This document shows positions 1-4,966 of a stretch of 15,548 nucleotides of DNA, piece after piece. Within the stretch, counting starts at the first letter, position 1; each line of letters begins with the position of its first letter. The notes beneath the pieces were generated by a model, which saw nothing but the letters and a program-made list of their open reading frames with translations, made no database searches and had not been told where the DNA came from. The stretch spans positions 1 through 15,548 of the forward strand of contig JAYVOC010000058.1 of the NCBI GenBank assembly GCA_043758125.1. Reading direction: 5' to 3'. This stretch comes from JANXSD01 sp043758125 (GTDB lineage Bacteria > Bacteroidota > Bacteroidia > AKYH767-A > OLB10). The position numbers and the translations under genes are program-made.

Positions 1-1
1 A

Positions 2-874
2 AATTTAATCAATATTTCGGCGGACGATAAAGTGAAGGCCTTTATTTGTGTTAAAAACCTTAATGACGAAGAATACCTCAACAATAACTTCATTATTCTT
101 TGTACTAAAAAAGGAACTATCAAAAAGACACAACTTGAAGCTTATTCTAGGCCACGTCAAAATGGCATCAACGCTATTACCGTTAATGAAGGTGATGAGT
201 TAATTGAAGCAAAATTAACTAACGGAACCAATGAAATTCTATTAGCTGTTAAATCGGGTAGAGCAATTCGCTTTAACGAAAGCACTGTTCGACCTATGGG
301 AAGAAATGCTTCAGGTGTAAGAGGTGTGAATCTTGATAATGAGACGGATGAATTAATTGGAATGGTATGTATTCAAGATCCTGCTAAAGAAACAATACTT
401 GTGGTTTCTGAAAAGGGATTTGGAAAGCGTACTGATTTAGAAGATTATCGAGTAACGAATAGAGGTGGAAAAGGAGTGAAGACACTTCAGGTTACCGATA
501 AAACCGGACAATTAGTCGCAATTAAATCAGTAGTAGATGGTGATGATTTGATGATCATAACCAAAAACGGAATCACCATACGTATGCAAGTTGATGAACT
601 TCGCGTTATGGGACGAGCAACTCAAGGTGTGAAGGTAATTCGATTGAAAGACGATGATGAAATTGGATCAGTAGCTAAAGTGGAGGAAAGTGTAATTCAA
701 TCGTTAATTCTTGATAATCCAGATTTAGTTAATACCGATATTATTACTGATGAAATAATATCTTCTGATGATATTGTAACGAATTCTTTAGATGAAACTC
801 CGAATACAACTGGGGAAACGCCTAAAAATCCTGAAGAAGAATCAACAGATAACGATGATCAACCTAATTCATAA
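2..874 (+). CDS. gyrA: DNA gyrase subunit A, C-terminal part (5' end outside window)
   Basis: GyrA is the DNA-cleaving subunit of gyrase; its C-terminal beta-pinwheel wraps DNA so that the enzyme introduces negative supercoils. Only the last ~290 residues are here; the frame is open from base 2, so the breakage-reunion domain lies upstream. Four pinwheel blades can be seen as repeats of R-x(4)-G-(I/V)-x(4) followed by an acidic turn: around bases 150-220, 290-370, 450-525 and 600-670. The blade at 458-475 carries NRGGKG, which resembles the GyrA-box core (consensus QRRGGKG); the true GyrA box of blade 1 would lie upstream. The protein ends in a long acidic, Asp/Glu/Asn/Thr-rich tail from about base 690, as in many GyrA proteins, where it modulates wrapping. 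ParC is the alternative, but the blade number, RGGKG motif and acidic tail fit GyrA better. The gene is 10 nt upstream of the TPR gene, so the two are probably co-transcribed. Confidence 0.93.
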   Translation, partial: NLINISADDKVKAFICVKNLNDEEYLNNNFIILCTKKGTIKKTQLEAYSRPRQNGINAITVNEGDELIEAKLTNGTNEILLAVKSGRAIRFNESTVRPMGRNASGVRGVNLDNETDELIGMVCIQDPAKETILVVSEKGFGKRTDLEDYRVTNRGGKGVKTLQVTDKTGQLVAIKSVVDGDDLMIITKNGITIRMQVDELRVMGRATQGVKVIRLKDDDEIGSVAKVEESVIQSLILDNPDLVNTDIITDEIISSDDIVTNSLDETPNTTGETPKNPEEESTDNDDQPNS

Positions 875-884
875 AATATTGAAT

Positions 885-2030
885 ATGAGAAAATTATTGA
901 TATTACTTGTAGTAACATTTTCACTAACAGCCCAAGCTCAAAAGATGGCTGTTCAAACTGCTTATAATTATCTTAAGTATGAAGATTATGATAAAGCTAA
1001 GGAGGCTATTGACGGTGCAAGCTTAAATGAAGGAACCATGTCATCACCAAAGACTTGGTATTATAGGGGATTGATATATCAAGGATTATTCGAAAGCAAA
1101 AACGCTAAATTCGATGCTATTAAGCCTGGATCTTTGCAAGAAGGATATAAATCATTCTCAAAAGCTTATGATCTTGATACTAAGAAAGAATATCAAGAAG
1201 ATATCCTAAAGCGATTCGATTTTATCAGCGCTACGCTATTGAACAAAGGTGTTGATGAGTACGTAGCAAAAAGCTATGAACAGTCGTTAGGTGATTTCGA
1301 AACTACCCTTGAGATTCAAAATAAATACTTTGCAAGAATCGATACTTCAGCATTGTACAATGCAGCCTTAGCATCTGATAAGATGGGTAATAATGTTAAA
1401 GCTAAGAAATACTATAATGACTTGATCAAAATGAATTATGGTGGAGCTAAAACTTTTGATTTTTTGACTAATATTTATTTGAATGAAAAAGACACAGCGA
1501 ATGCGCTATTGACAATTAACGCTGGGAGACAAAAGTATCCAGACGATAATAATTTGATAATTAAAGGTTTAAATATTTACTTATCGTCTGGCAAAGATAA
1601 CGAGGCATTAGAGCAATTGGATGCAGCAATTGCAAAAGATCCTAAAAATGCTAATTTATATTTTGCCAAAGGAACATTGAAAGATAAGCTTGGAAAAACT
1701 GCTGAAGCTGTAGTTTTATACAAGAGTGCAATAGAAAACAAACCAGATTATTTTGATGCTTATTACAATCTTGGAGCTATGTATTTTAACGAAGCAGCTG
1801 AGTTAGCGAACAAAGCTAATAGCATTCCAAACAGTAAAATTGCTGAGTTTGATTTAGCTAAGAAAGCCTATGAAAATAAGTTTAAAGAAGCGCAACCATA
1901 TTTAGAAAAAGCACATCTATTGAATCCATCTGATATCCCTACGATGTCGTCTTTAAGACAACTTTACGCACGAATAGGTGACCTTGTTAAGGCGAGTGCT
2001 ATGAAGGTAGAAATGGACGCTAAGAAATAA
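885..2030 (+). CDS. Secreted tetratricopeptide-repeat protein downstream of gyrA
   Basis: A 381-residue protein with a cleavable signal peptide (MRKLLILLVVTFSLTAQAQ) followed by TPR-type helical repeats, so it is probably a periplasmic or outer-membrane-facing scaffold for protein contacts. TPR-like patterns (A-x-x-Y/F ... A/G ... P, with NPS, DPKN and KPDY turns at repeat ends) are clearest in the C-terminal half; a loop rich in Asn, Ala and Lys interrupts them near residues 310-335. I chose the ATG at 885 because the longer in-frame reading from 792 overlaps gyrA by 83 nt and would bury the signal peptide behind 31 basic residues. It starts 10 nt after the gyrA stop and ends 1 nt before a strong hairpin, so it is probably the last gene of the gyrA transcript. 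A TPR protein after gyrA is a common Bacteroidota arrangement; its substrate is unknown and no enzymatic motif is visible. Confidence 0.88.
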   Translation: MRKLLILLVVTFSLTAQAQKMAVQTAYNYLKYEDYDKAKEAIDGASLNEGTMSSPKTWYYRGLIYQGLFESKNAKFDAIKPGSLQEGYKSFSKAYDLDTKKEYQEDILKRFDFISATLLNKGVDEYVAKSYEQSLGDFETTLEIQNKYFARIDTSALYNAALASDKMGNNVKAKKYYNDLIKMNYGGAKTFDFLTNIYLNEKDTANALLTINAGRQKYPDDNNLIIKGLNIYLSSGKDNEALEQLDAAIAKDPKNANLYFAKGTLKDKLGKTAEAVVLYKSAIENKPDYFDAYYNLGAMYFNEAAELANKANSIPNSKIAEFDLAKKAYENKFKEAQPYLEKAHLLNPSDIPTMSSLRQLYARIGDLVKASAMKVEMDAKK

Positions 2031-2031
2031 G

Positions 2032-2073
2032 TTTAACTAAAAGCGAGGGGTAACACCCTCATTTTTAGTTAAA
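2032..2073 (+). terminator. Hairpin terminator of the gyrA-TPR unit
   Basis: An inverted repeat begins 1 nt after the TPR stop. Outer arms of 11 perfect bp (TTTAACTAAAA at 2032-2042 against 2063-2073) enclose a GAGGG/CCCTC stem (2045-2049 with 2056-2060) and a 6-nt loop. The outer arms supply A on one side and T on the other, so it can act on the plus strand and possibly on both. Confidence 0.75.
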
Positions 2074-2080
2074 TACTACT

Positions 2081-2275
2081 TAACATAATGTTAATTATAA
2101 AGCATTTGTTTCATGCTTTTAAGTAGCATTTCAACACGCTGTTATAATTCACGCTATGTTAAGTAGCCGCACAAACGGGAGAAATCATCGATTAAATAGC
2201 ATTTCATTTTTTACTGAAACATTTTAATTAAAATACTATCTGCGTTTCAGTAAAAAATGAAACTGCTAAAAACTT
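2081..2275 (-). repeat. Diverged direct repeat, copy A
   Basis: This is the first of two related ~190-bp stretches (copy B at about 3205-3399) in the same orientation. Shared blocks, in plus-strand order, are CATTTGTTTCATGCTTT (from 2103), AGCAT(T/C)TCAACA, TTATAATT, TATGT, CCGC, ACAAACG, a palindromic hairpin, and AAAATAC followed by GCGTT. ATGCT/AGCAT keeps a 5-bp stem in both copies while its 7-nt loop changes (TTTAAGT against TTATCGG), which suggests selection on a folded nucleic acid. In minus orientation the copy begins directly at the stop of the small lipoprotein gene. No coding capacity is evident. I drew the ends by eye; they may be off by 10-20 bp. Confidence 0.6.
2198..2267 (-). 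terminator. Long hairpin at the 3' end of the small lipoprotein gene
   Basis: A 19-bp perfect inverted repeat (2202-2220 with 2244-2262) is extended by AGCA/TGCT across a single bulged C. The 23-nt loop begins with the 14-bp palindrome ATTTTAATTAAAAT (2221-2234). It lies 6 nt beyond the stop of the minus-strand lipoprotein gene, so a terminator role is likely, although the usual U-run is poor. It is also the variable-sequence palindrome of repeat copy A and may have a role in that element. Confidence 0.55.
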
Positions 2276-2519
2276 ATTGATACCTGCAATTTGTAACCGT
2301 TGTCACTGTTACTGTTTTTTTAACTCCATTTACAAATATTGTTATAGTCTCTGTTTTTGTTCCTCTTGCATGTTTAATATTAGAGGTTCCACATTCTTCA
2401 AATTCTGTTTTGGTTGCAGGCTGACCGTTAGATGGAGTTGTAATTGATTCACAATCCGCACACACTTTACAGCTCTGAATAAGAAATACTGTTGCAGCAA
2501 TAAGTAAACTTTTTTTCAT
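2274..2519 (-). CDS. Small cysteine-rich lipoprotein
   Basis: An 81-residue predicted lipoprotein. Its signal sequence MKKSLLIAATVFLIQSC ends in a LIQSC lipobox with the lipidated cysteine at residue 17, followed at once by KVCADC; further Cys residues occur at about 42 and 78. The mature part has a Thr/Val-rich, probably beta-forming segment (ITIFVNGVKKTVTVTTVTNC). Small Bacteroidota lipoproteins with closely spaced cysteines after the lipobox are common and mostly of unknown function, and I do not recognise a named family. The frame stays open to a GTG at 2633, but the ATG at 2519 is the sensible start because it gives a perfect signal peptide and the upstream codons lie in a strongly folded G+C-rich element. 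No Shine-Dalgarno sequence or TAnnTTTG box was found. Repeat copy A begins at its stop codon. Confidence 0.72.
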   Translation of the reverse strand: MKKSLLIAATVFLIQSCKVCADCESITTPSNGQPATKTEFEECGTSNIKHARGTKTETITIFVNGVKKTVTVTTVTNCRYQ

Positions 2520-2567
2520 TGATTGGTTTTTAATTACCTGTACTCCTTCAGGTTGGTTCAAAAAGTC

Positions 2568-2713
2568 GGCGCGGAGCAACCTATCCGTTAACCACGTCCG
2601 GCCAGAACGTAGATACAGAAACAGGGAGTCCACGCCGATACCGGTGTGACTTTCACTGTTCCCCGTATAATTGCTATTAATCTGGCCGGATTGGTTAGCT
2701 AAACAGGATCGCC
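2568..2713. other. G+C-rich composite foldable element (candidate structured RNA or ssDNA hairpin)
   Basis: Nested complementary segments can be read directly. GGCG (2568-2571) pairs with CGCC (2710-2713). ATCC (2583-2586) pairs with GGAT (2706-2709). A near-continuous helix joins 2587-2605 to 2682-2699, including TCCGGCCAG/CTGGCCGGA, with a 2x1 internal loop. Inside, a second hairpin at 2620-2660 has AACAG/CTGTT, AGT/ACT and CACGCCG/CGGTGTG with loop ATAC. It lies about 50 bp upstream of the small lipoprotein start, so on the minus strand it could be a leader RNA, but its orientation and function are unknown and I do not recognise the family. Confidence 0.45.
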
Positions 2714-2826
2714 TTATGTTTTAATTAGTACAAATCTAGTGATATCATGTTAATTTTTCTATTTTAGTAGCGTCGGTAGCCCCGATGTGCTTTTATGGAA
2801 GAAGTACGGCTAAAGAGATAAAAAAT

Positions 2827-2854
2827 GAGGGAAACTGCTTGAACAGCATCCCTC
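2827..2854 (+). promoter_or_regulatory. Hairpin overlapping a 5-codon mini-ORF
   Basis: GAGGGA (2827-2832) pairs with TCCCTC (2849-2854) and TGCT (2836-2839) with AGCA (2845-2848), with loop TGAAC and a 3-nt bulge. The reading frame ATG AGG GAA ACT GCT TGA (2825-2842) runs through the left arm. It lies upstream of the possible 39-codon ORF and could be part of its leader. No function is demonstrated. Confidence 0.3.
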
Positions 2855-2865
2855 GGATAAATCTT

Positions 2866-2910
2866 AGCAACAAGAATAATTTTCTCACAATTATTTAATC
2901 CCTTGTTGCT
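2866..2910 (+). promoter_or_regulatory. Hairpin abutting the start codon of the 39-codon ORF
   Basis: AGCAACAAG plus AATAATT (2866-2881) pairs with AATTATT (2889-2895) and CTTGTTGCT (2902-2910), leaving a 7-nt loop and a 6-nt one-sided bulge TAATCC. The last paired base touches the ATG at 2911, so on an RNA the ribosome entry region would be sequestered. It could equally be a terminator for transcription on either strand. Confidence 0.4.
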
Positions 2911-3030
2911 ATGAAGAAACGCCCACAGCGTCGCTCTAAGCCTGTTAAGATTTTTTCTTTAACTGATCTAATTAAGCTTTTAGCTTCATTTATCAATCTA
3001 GTATCTGCCATAATAAAACTATTTCATTAG
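2911..3030 (+). CDS. Possible small cationic peptide (39 aa)
   Basis: The reading frame MKKRPQRRSKPVK... ends at TAG 3028-3030. The first 13 residues are strongly basic and the remaining 26 form a continuous hydrophobic or amphipathic stretch (IFSLTDLIKLLASFINLVSA and on), as in membrane-active peptides or small membrane proteins. It is preceded by two mini-ORFs (2795-2821 and 2825-2842) and by a hairpin that touches the ATG, a layout compatible with translational control. No Shine-Dalgarno sequence or TAnnTTTG promoter was found, the frame is short, and I recognise no family, so it could be a chance ORF. If real it would most likely be a small membrane protein or a toxin-like peptide; that is inference from composition only. 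Confidence 0.3.
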   Translation: MKKRPQRRSKPVKIFSLTDLIKLLASFINLVSAIIKLFH

Positions 3031-3050
3031 TAATTCTCCCTGAATTTTAT

Positions 3051-3107
3051 TTAACGCTGTTAGAATGTTCCCGGTCTGCTTCGCATCCCTTCTCATTCCC
3101 AGCGTAA
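3051..3107. repeat. Imperfect hairpin next to the large inverted repeat
   Basis: TTAACGCTG (3051-3059) pairs with CAGCGTAA (3100-3107) with one extra A, and GAATG (3063-3067) with CATTC (3094-3098). The apical part contains TGC-TTC-GCA. The 81-bp palindrome follows after a single base and has a similar GAATGC-TTC-GCATTC tip, so the two hairpins look like related modules. Confidence 0.45.
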
Positions 3108-3108
3108 C

Positions 3109-3189
3109 GGATCAGCCCAGCCCGTAAAACAGCGTCTTGAATGCTTCGCATTCTCTTAATCCGCTTGGTTTTACGGGCTGGGCTGATCC
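3109..3189. repeat. 81-bp palindrome with 22-bp perfect arms
   Basis: Perfect inverted arms of 22 bp (3109-3130 and 3168-3189; they begin GGATCAGCCC and end in GGGCTGATCC) enclose AGCG/CGCT and an inner 6-bp hairpin GAATGC-TTC-GCATTC at about 3140-3154. The arms are about 60% G+C in an AT-rich genome. With no U-run and no gene ending beside it, an ordinary terminator is unlikely. A REP-like or MITE-like mobile hairpin, or part of the repeat-bearing element next to it, is more plausible. Confidence 0.6.
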
Positions 3190-3204
3190 TATAAATAAAA
3201 TTAT

Positions 3205-3399
3205 ATAACGTAGTTACATTATAAACCATTTGTTTCATGCTTTATCGGAGCATCTCAACAGGGTAATTATAATTAAGATTATGTGTAAGCCGCTATACAA
3301 ACGCTGAGGGGAAATTAGTTGTAATGGCTTTCTATTTCATTCTTCACGAACTTACCTAAAATACGGGCGTTCGTTATGAAATTGAAATGCTAAGTCAGT
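3205..3399 (-). repeat. Diverged direct repeat, copy B
   Basis: Second copy of the ~190-bp repeat described for copy A at 2081-2275, in the same orientation. It keeps CATTTGTTTCATGCTTT (3228-3244), AGCATCTCAACA, TTATAATT, TATGT, CCGC, ACAAACG and the AAAATAC...GCGTT end. Its hairpin (about 3326-3391) is less perfect than that of copy A: GCTTTC and ATTTCAT on the left pair with ATGAAAT and GAAATGC on the right, closed by CGAAC/GTTCG. In minus orientation it follows the Zn-ribbon gene and its hairpin by about 130 bp, as copy A follows the lipoprotein gene. Confidence 0.6.
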
Positions 3400-3442
3400 T
3401 TTCTTGGCTCCTTAAAAATCCTTTCTGCTTAATTCAATAACC

Positions 3443-3492
3443 TCATGCTCCATTCCTAAACTATTCTCAATAGTTTTTGGGATGAAGCATGA
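3443..3492 (-). terminator. Hairpin downstream of the Zn-ribbon gene
   Basis: TCATGCT (3443-3449) pairs with AGCATGA (3486-3492), CATTCC (3451-3456) with GGGATG (3479-3484, one G-T), and AAACTATT (3458-3465) with AATAGTTT (3469-3476), around a 3-nt loop. The ~21-bp stem begins 36 nt beyond the stop of the minus-strand Zn-ribbon gene, so it is probably its terminator. A U-run is lacking. Confidence 0.5.
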
Positions 3493-3527
3493 AGAGAAAA
3501 TAATTGCAGAAATAGGTTAATAATTTA

Positions 3528-3917
3528 TTAAGCTATTTCAACTAATTTTTCGGGTGGCAACATTGCATAATCTTTCTTTTTTACAATGAAGATATGCTCG
3601 CGATCGATAGTGAAGTATCCAAAATCGTAGCAGAAAAAATAGGTAACTTCCTTTTTCGTTGTTAAAGAACTTGTATAAAATAAAAAATTAAATCCTTTTT
3701 CAGCGATCTTTACTTTTGAAACTTTGCCAGCTTTATCGGTAAGGAATTCTTCTAGTAATCGCCTATTCTTACGTAACACATTATTTACATTTCGAACAAG
3801 GTTGTTGCAATCACTATTTAAGCGATTGTTGTGTGAATTTCTGCACATGTCACAGCAGAATTTTTTGTCGGACCTTCCTTGGATAGGATCACCACACTCG
3901 TAGCATAATTTTTCCAT
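3528..3917 (-). CDS. Small Zn-ribbon protein of unknown function (Bacteroidota-type)
   Basis: A 129-residue protein with an N-terminal zinc-ribbon-like module: C5-x2-C8, then C21/C22 and C25 in DKKFCCDMCRNSHNNRLN. A basic, Asn-rich helix follows (NLVRNVNNVLRKNRRLLEEF, about residues 39-58), then a C-terminal region with aromatic beta-strand character (FNFLFYTSS, VTYFFCYDFGYFTID). I recall this layout (Zn-ribbon, RNVNNxLRKNRR, GFNF, YxFCYxxGY) as a conserved hypothetical family in Bacteroidota, but I cannot name a function; nucleic-acid binding is a reasonable inference from the ribbon and basic helix. It is divergent from ssb across a 352-bp gap. The ATG at 3917 puts the first Cys at residue 5, as expected for such ribbons. 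No clear promoter box was found. Confidence 0.75.
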   Translation of the reverse strand: MEKLCYECGDPIQGRSDKKFCCDMCRNSHNNRLNSDCNNLVRNVNNVLRKNRRLLEEFLTDKAGKVSKVKIAEKGFNFLFYTSSLTTKKEVTYFFCYDFGYFTIDREHIFIVKKKDYAMLPPEKLVEIA

Positions 3918-3963
3918 TTTTTAATTTGTTTTTTTAAAAGGTTGTAGCTCATTTTCATTCGCC

Positions 3964-4020
3964 CCTGAAAACCCACCGTGAAAGATTCACAAAAAGTGCA
4001 GCAATTTTCAGGAATTTTTT
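3964..4020 (+). terminator. Hairpin with trailing T-run in a divergent intergenic region
   Basis: CCTGAAAA (3964-3971) pairs with TTTTCAGG (4005-4012), enclosing a second hairpin GTGAA-AGA-TTCAC (3978-3990). AATTTTTT follows on the plus strand (4013-4020), as in an intrinsic terminator. No plus-strand gene ends here, so it could end a short RNA, or be an upstream structure in the Zn-ribbon leader when read on the minus strand. Confidence 0.35.
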
Positions 4021-4145
4021 AATCTTTAAGTATGTCAAAAATACAATCTTATTTTAAAACCTAACTCTTACTTTTTTGATTTTATTAACATTTTTTTGAA
4101 CCGATTTAAGTGTAACTAATTTATAGATATCCATTTACAAACGAC

Positions 4146-4159
4146 TATATTCGAATATA
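4146..4159. promoter_or_regulatory. 14-bp perfect palindrome upstream of ssb
   Basis: TATATTCGAATATA is a perfect dyad about 110 bp upstream of the ssb start, in the region where the promoter should lie. Its size and symmetry suit an operator for a dimeric regulator. AT-rich palindromes of this size can arise by chance, and no regulator is identified. Confidence 0.3.
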
Positions 4160-4269
4160 AGTGCTTATTTACCGACTAGCGCCAATGTTGCACTTCATCT
4201 TTGCCAAAGAAATTTATACTCAACAGATTTAACCAAACAATTCAAACCTGTTAAAAACATTCAAAAAAA

Positions 4270-4623
4270 ATGAAAACACTACGTAACAAAGTGAACTTAA
4301 TCGGCAACCTAGGAATGACTCCTGAAATTAAGAGTCTTGATGGTGGTCAGAAATTAGCAAAGGTGTCGATTGCTACAAACGAGACATACAAAAACAACAA
4401 AGGCGAAAAGGTAACTGAAACGCAATGGCATAATTTAATTGCCTGGGGAAAGGTTGCTGAAGTATTGGAGAAATATACGAAAGTAGGATCCAAAGTAGCA
4501 GTAGAAGGCAAATTAGTGAATCGTCAGTATACTGATAAGGCAGGACAGAAACGACAAACCACCGAAGTTCAATTAAGTGAAGTGATGGTATTAAGCGGAA
4601 TTGGAAAAGACGTTTCAGAATAA
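4270..4623 (+). CDS. ssb: Single-stranded DNA-binding protein, short form
   Basis: SSB coats single-stranded DNA during replication, repair and recombination. The 117 residues form one OB-fold: N-terminal RNKVNLIGNLGMTPE (5-19), VSIATNETY (32-40), the TQWHNLIAWGK strand with the DNA-stacking Trp53 and Trp59, and VEGKLVNRQYTDK (78-90), all family hallmarks. It stops seven residues after the last strand (GIGKDVSE), so the disordered linker and the acidic C-terminal tip (DDIPF-like in E. coli), through which SSB recruits its partners, are both missing. It may be a second SSB used in a special setting such as natural transformation or a mobile element, with the main SSB elsewhere; that is inference. 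The gene is alone, with no co-directional neighbour close by. The ATG at 4270 follows an A8 run and lacks a Shine-Dalgarno sequence. Confidence 0.93.
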   Translation: MKTLRNKVNLIGNLGMTPEIKSLDGGQKLAKVSIATNETYKNNKGEKVTETQWHNLIAWGKVAEVLEKYTKVGSKVAVEGKLVNRQYTDKAGQKRQTTEVQLSEVMVLSGIGKDVSE

Positions 4624-4966
4624 TTTCCAGAATACTGAAGTAAAAAATGAAAGGACAATTTGAATAGTAGAAAATAAAATTCATTCATTTTTATCCAAGT
4701 ACATAAATGAAATCTGATAGAGAATAAATTTCGAAAATATCAAATCTGCGATGCATCATTTAAATATGATTTTCGAGTGCAGAGAGAAAATGTGATGAGG
4801 AGAAAATTACAATTTGGCATCGAAAAAAGTTCCGAGGAAATAATTCTTCGGAACTCAGGTTTGGTATCTAATTCAAATCGAAATAACCAGTTTAAAGTTG
4901 AGTCACGAGATTGTTGAAACACTCATTTAAATTTGATTTGGAATGGTGGTTGATTGTATTTTTTTC
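4624..4966. other. Gene-free gap between ssb and lpxB
   Basis: A 343-bp AT-rich interval with no credible gene. Besides the terminator at 4823-4855 it has an 8-bp inverted repeat TCGAAAAT/ATTTTCGA (4731-4738 and 4769-4776) with GATGCATC in its loop, a weak candidate for ssb transcription end. Short open frames on the minus strand have no start context and look like chance. Confidence 0.5.
4823..4855 (-). terminator. Intrinsic terminator of the surE-lpxB operon
   Basis: A 12-bp stem with one G-T pair (4828-4839 with 4844-4855) and loop ATAA. Read on the minus strand it is followed at once by a T-run (plus-strand A run 4823-4828), the classical form of an intrinsic terminator. It lies about 110 nt beyond the lpxB stop. 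Confidence 0.65.

Larger units (their letters stand above)
2520..3527. other. Gene-poor, hairpin-dense accessory stretch
   Basis: About 1 kb without a confident gene. It holds, in order, a G+C-rich foldable element (2568-2713), a hairpin-led possible 39-codon ORF (2795-3030), two adjacent G+C-rich hairpins (3051-3107 and 3109-3189), repeat copy B (3205-3399) and a terminator-like hairpin (3443-3492). Local G+C is well above the surrounding DNA in 2565-2665 and 3069-3189, which points to a different origin. The reading frame open at 3047-3238 on the minus strand is made of the hairpins themselves. Confidence 0.6.
3918..4269. other. Divergent intergenic region between the Zn-ribbon gene and ssb
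   Basis: A 352-bp AT-rich gap that must hold the start signals of both flanking genes. It contains a composite hairpin followed by T6 (3964-4020) and a 14-bp perfect palindrome (4146-4159). No exact TAnnTTTG box was found for ssb; CATCTTTG near 4197 is one mismatch away. No credible ORF is present. Confidence 0.5.

Noticed and set aside
2520..2633. N-terminal extension of the small lipoprotein from GTG 2633
   Set aside because: It would bury a perfect lipoprotein signal peptide behind 38 residues encoded by a strongly folded element.
2648..2656. GTGAAAGTC on the minus strand, reminiscent of group II intron domain V
   Set aside because: The flanking bases do not make the domain V stem around a GAAA loop, and no intron-encoded reverse transcriptase or other intron domain is present.
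2198..3189. Retron msr-msd or CRISPR array
   Set aside because: No reverse transcriptase or cas gene is present, and the repeats are two diverged long copies rather than short regular repeats with spacers.
3047..3238. 63-codon open frame on the minus strand
   Set aside because: It runs through the two large hairpins and the start of repeat copy B. Its sequence is dictated by the palindromes, it has no start context, and the amino-acid composition is not protein-like.
2081..3399. Canonical integron attC sites
   Set aside because: No properly spaced RYYYAAC/GTTRRRY pair was found in either repeat copy and no integrase gene is in the window. The resemblance is kept only as a hypothesis.
4373..4922. 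Open frames on the minus strand opposite and after ssb
   Set aside because: The 4373-4684 frame is the antisense of ssb; the 4740-4922 frame crosses the lpxB-operon terminator and has no start context or protein-like composition.
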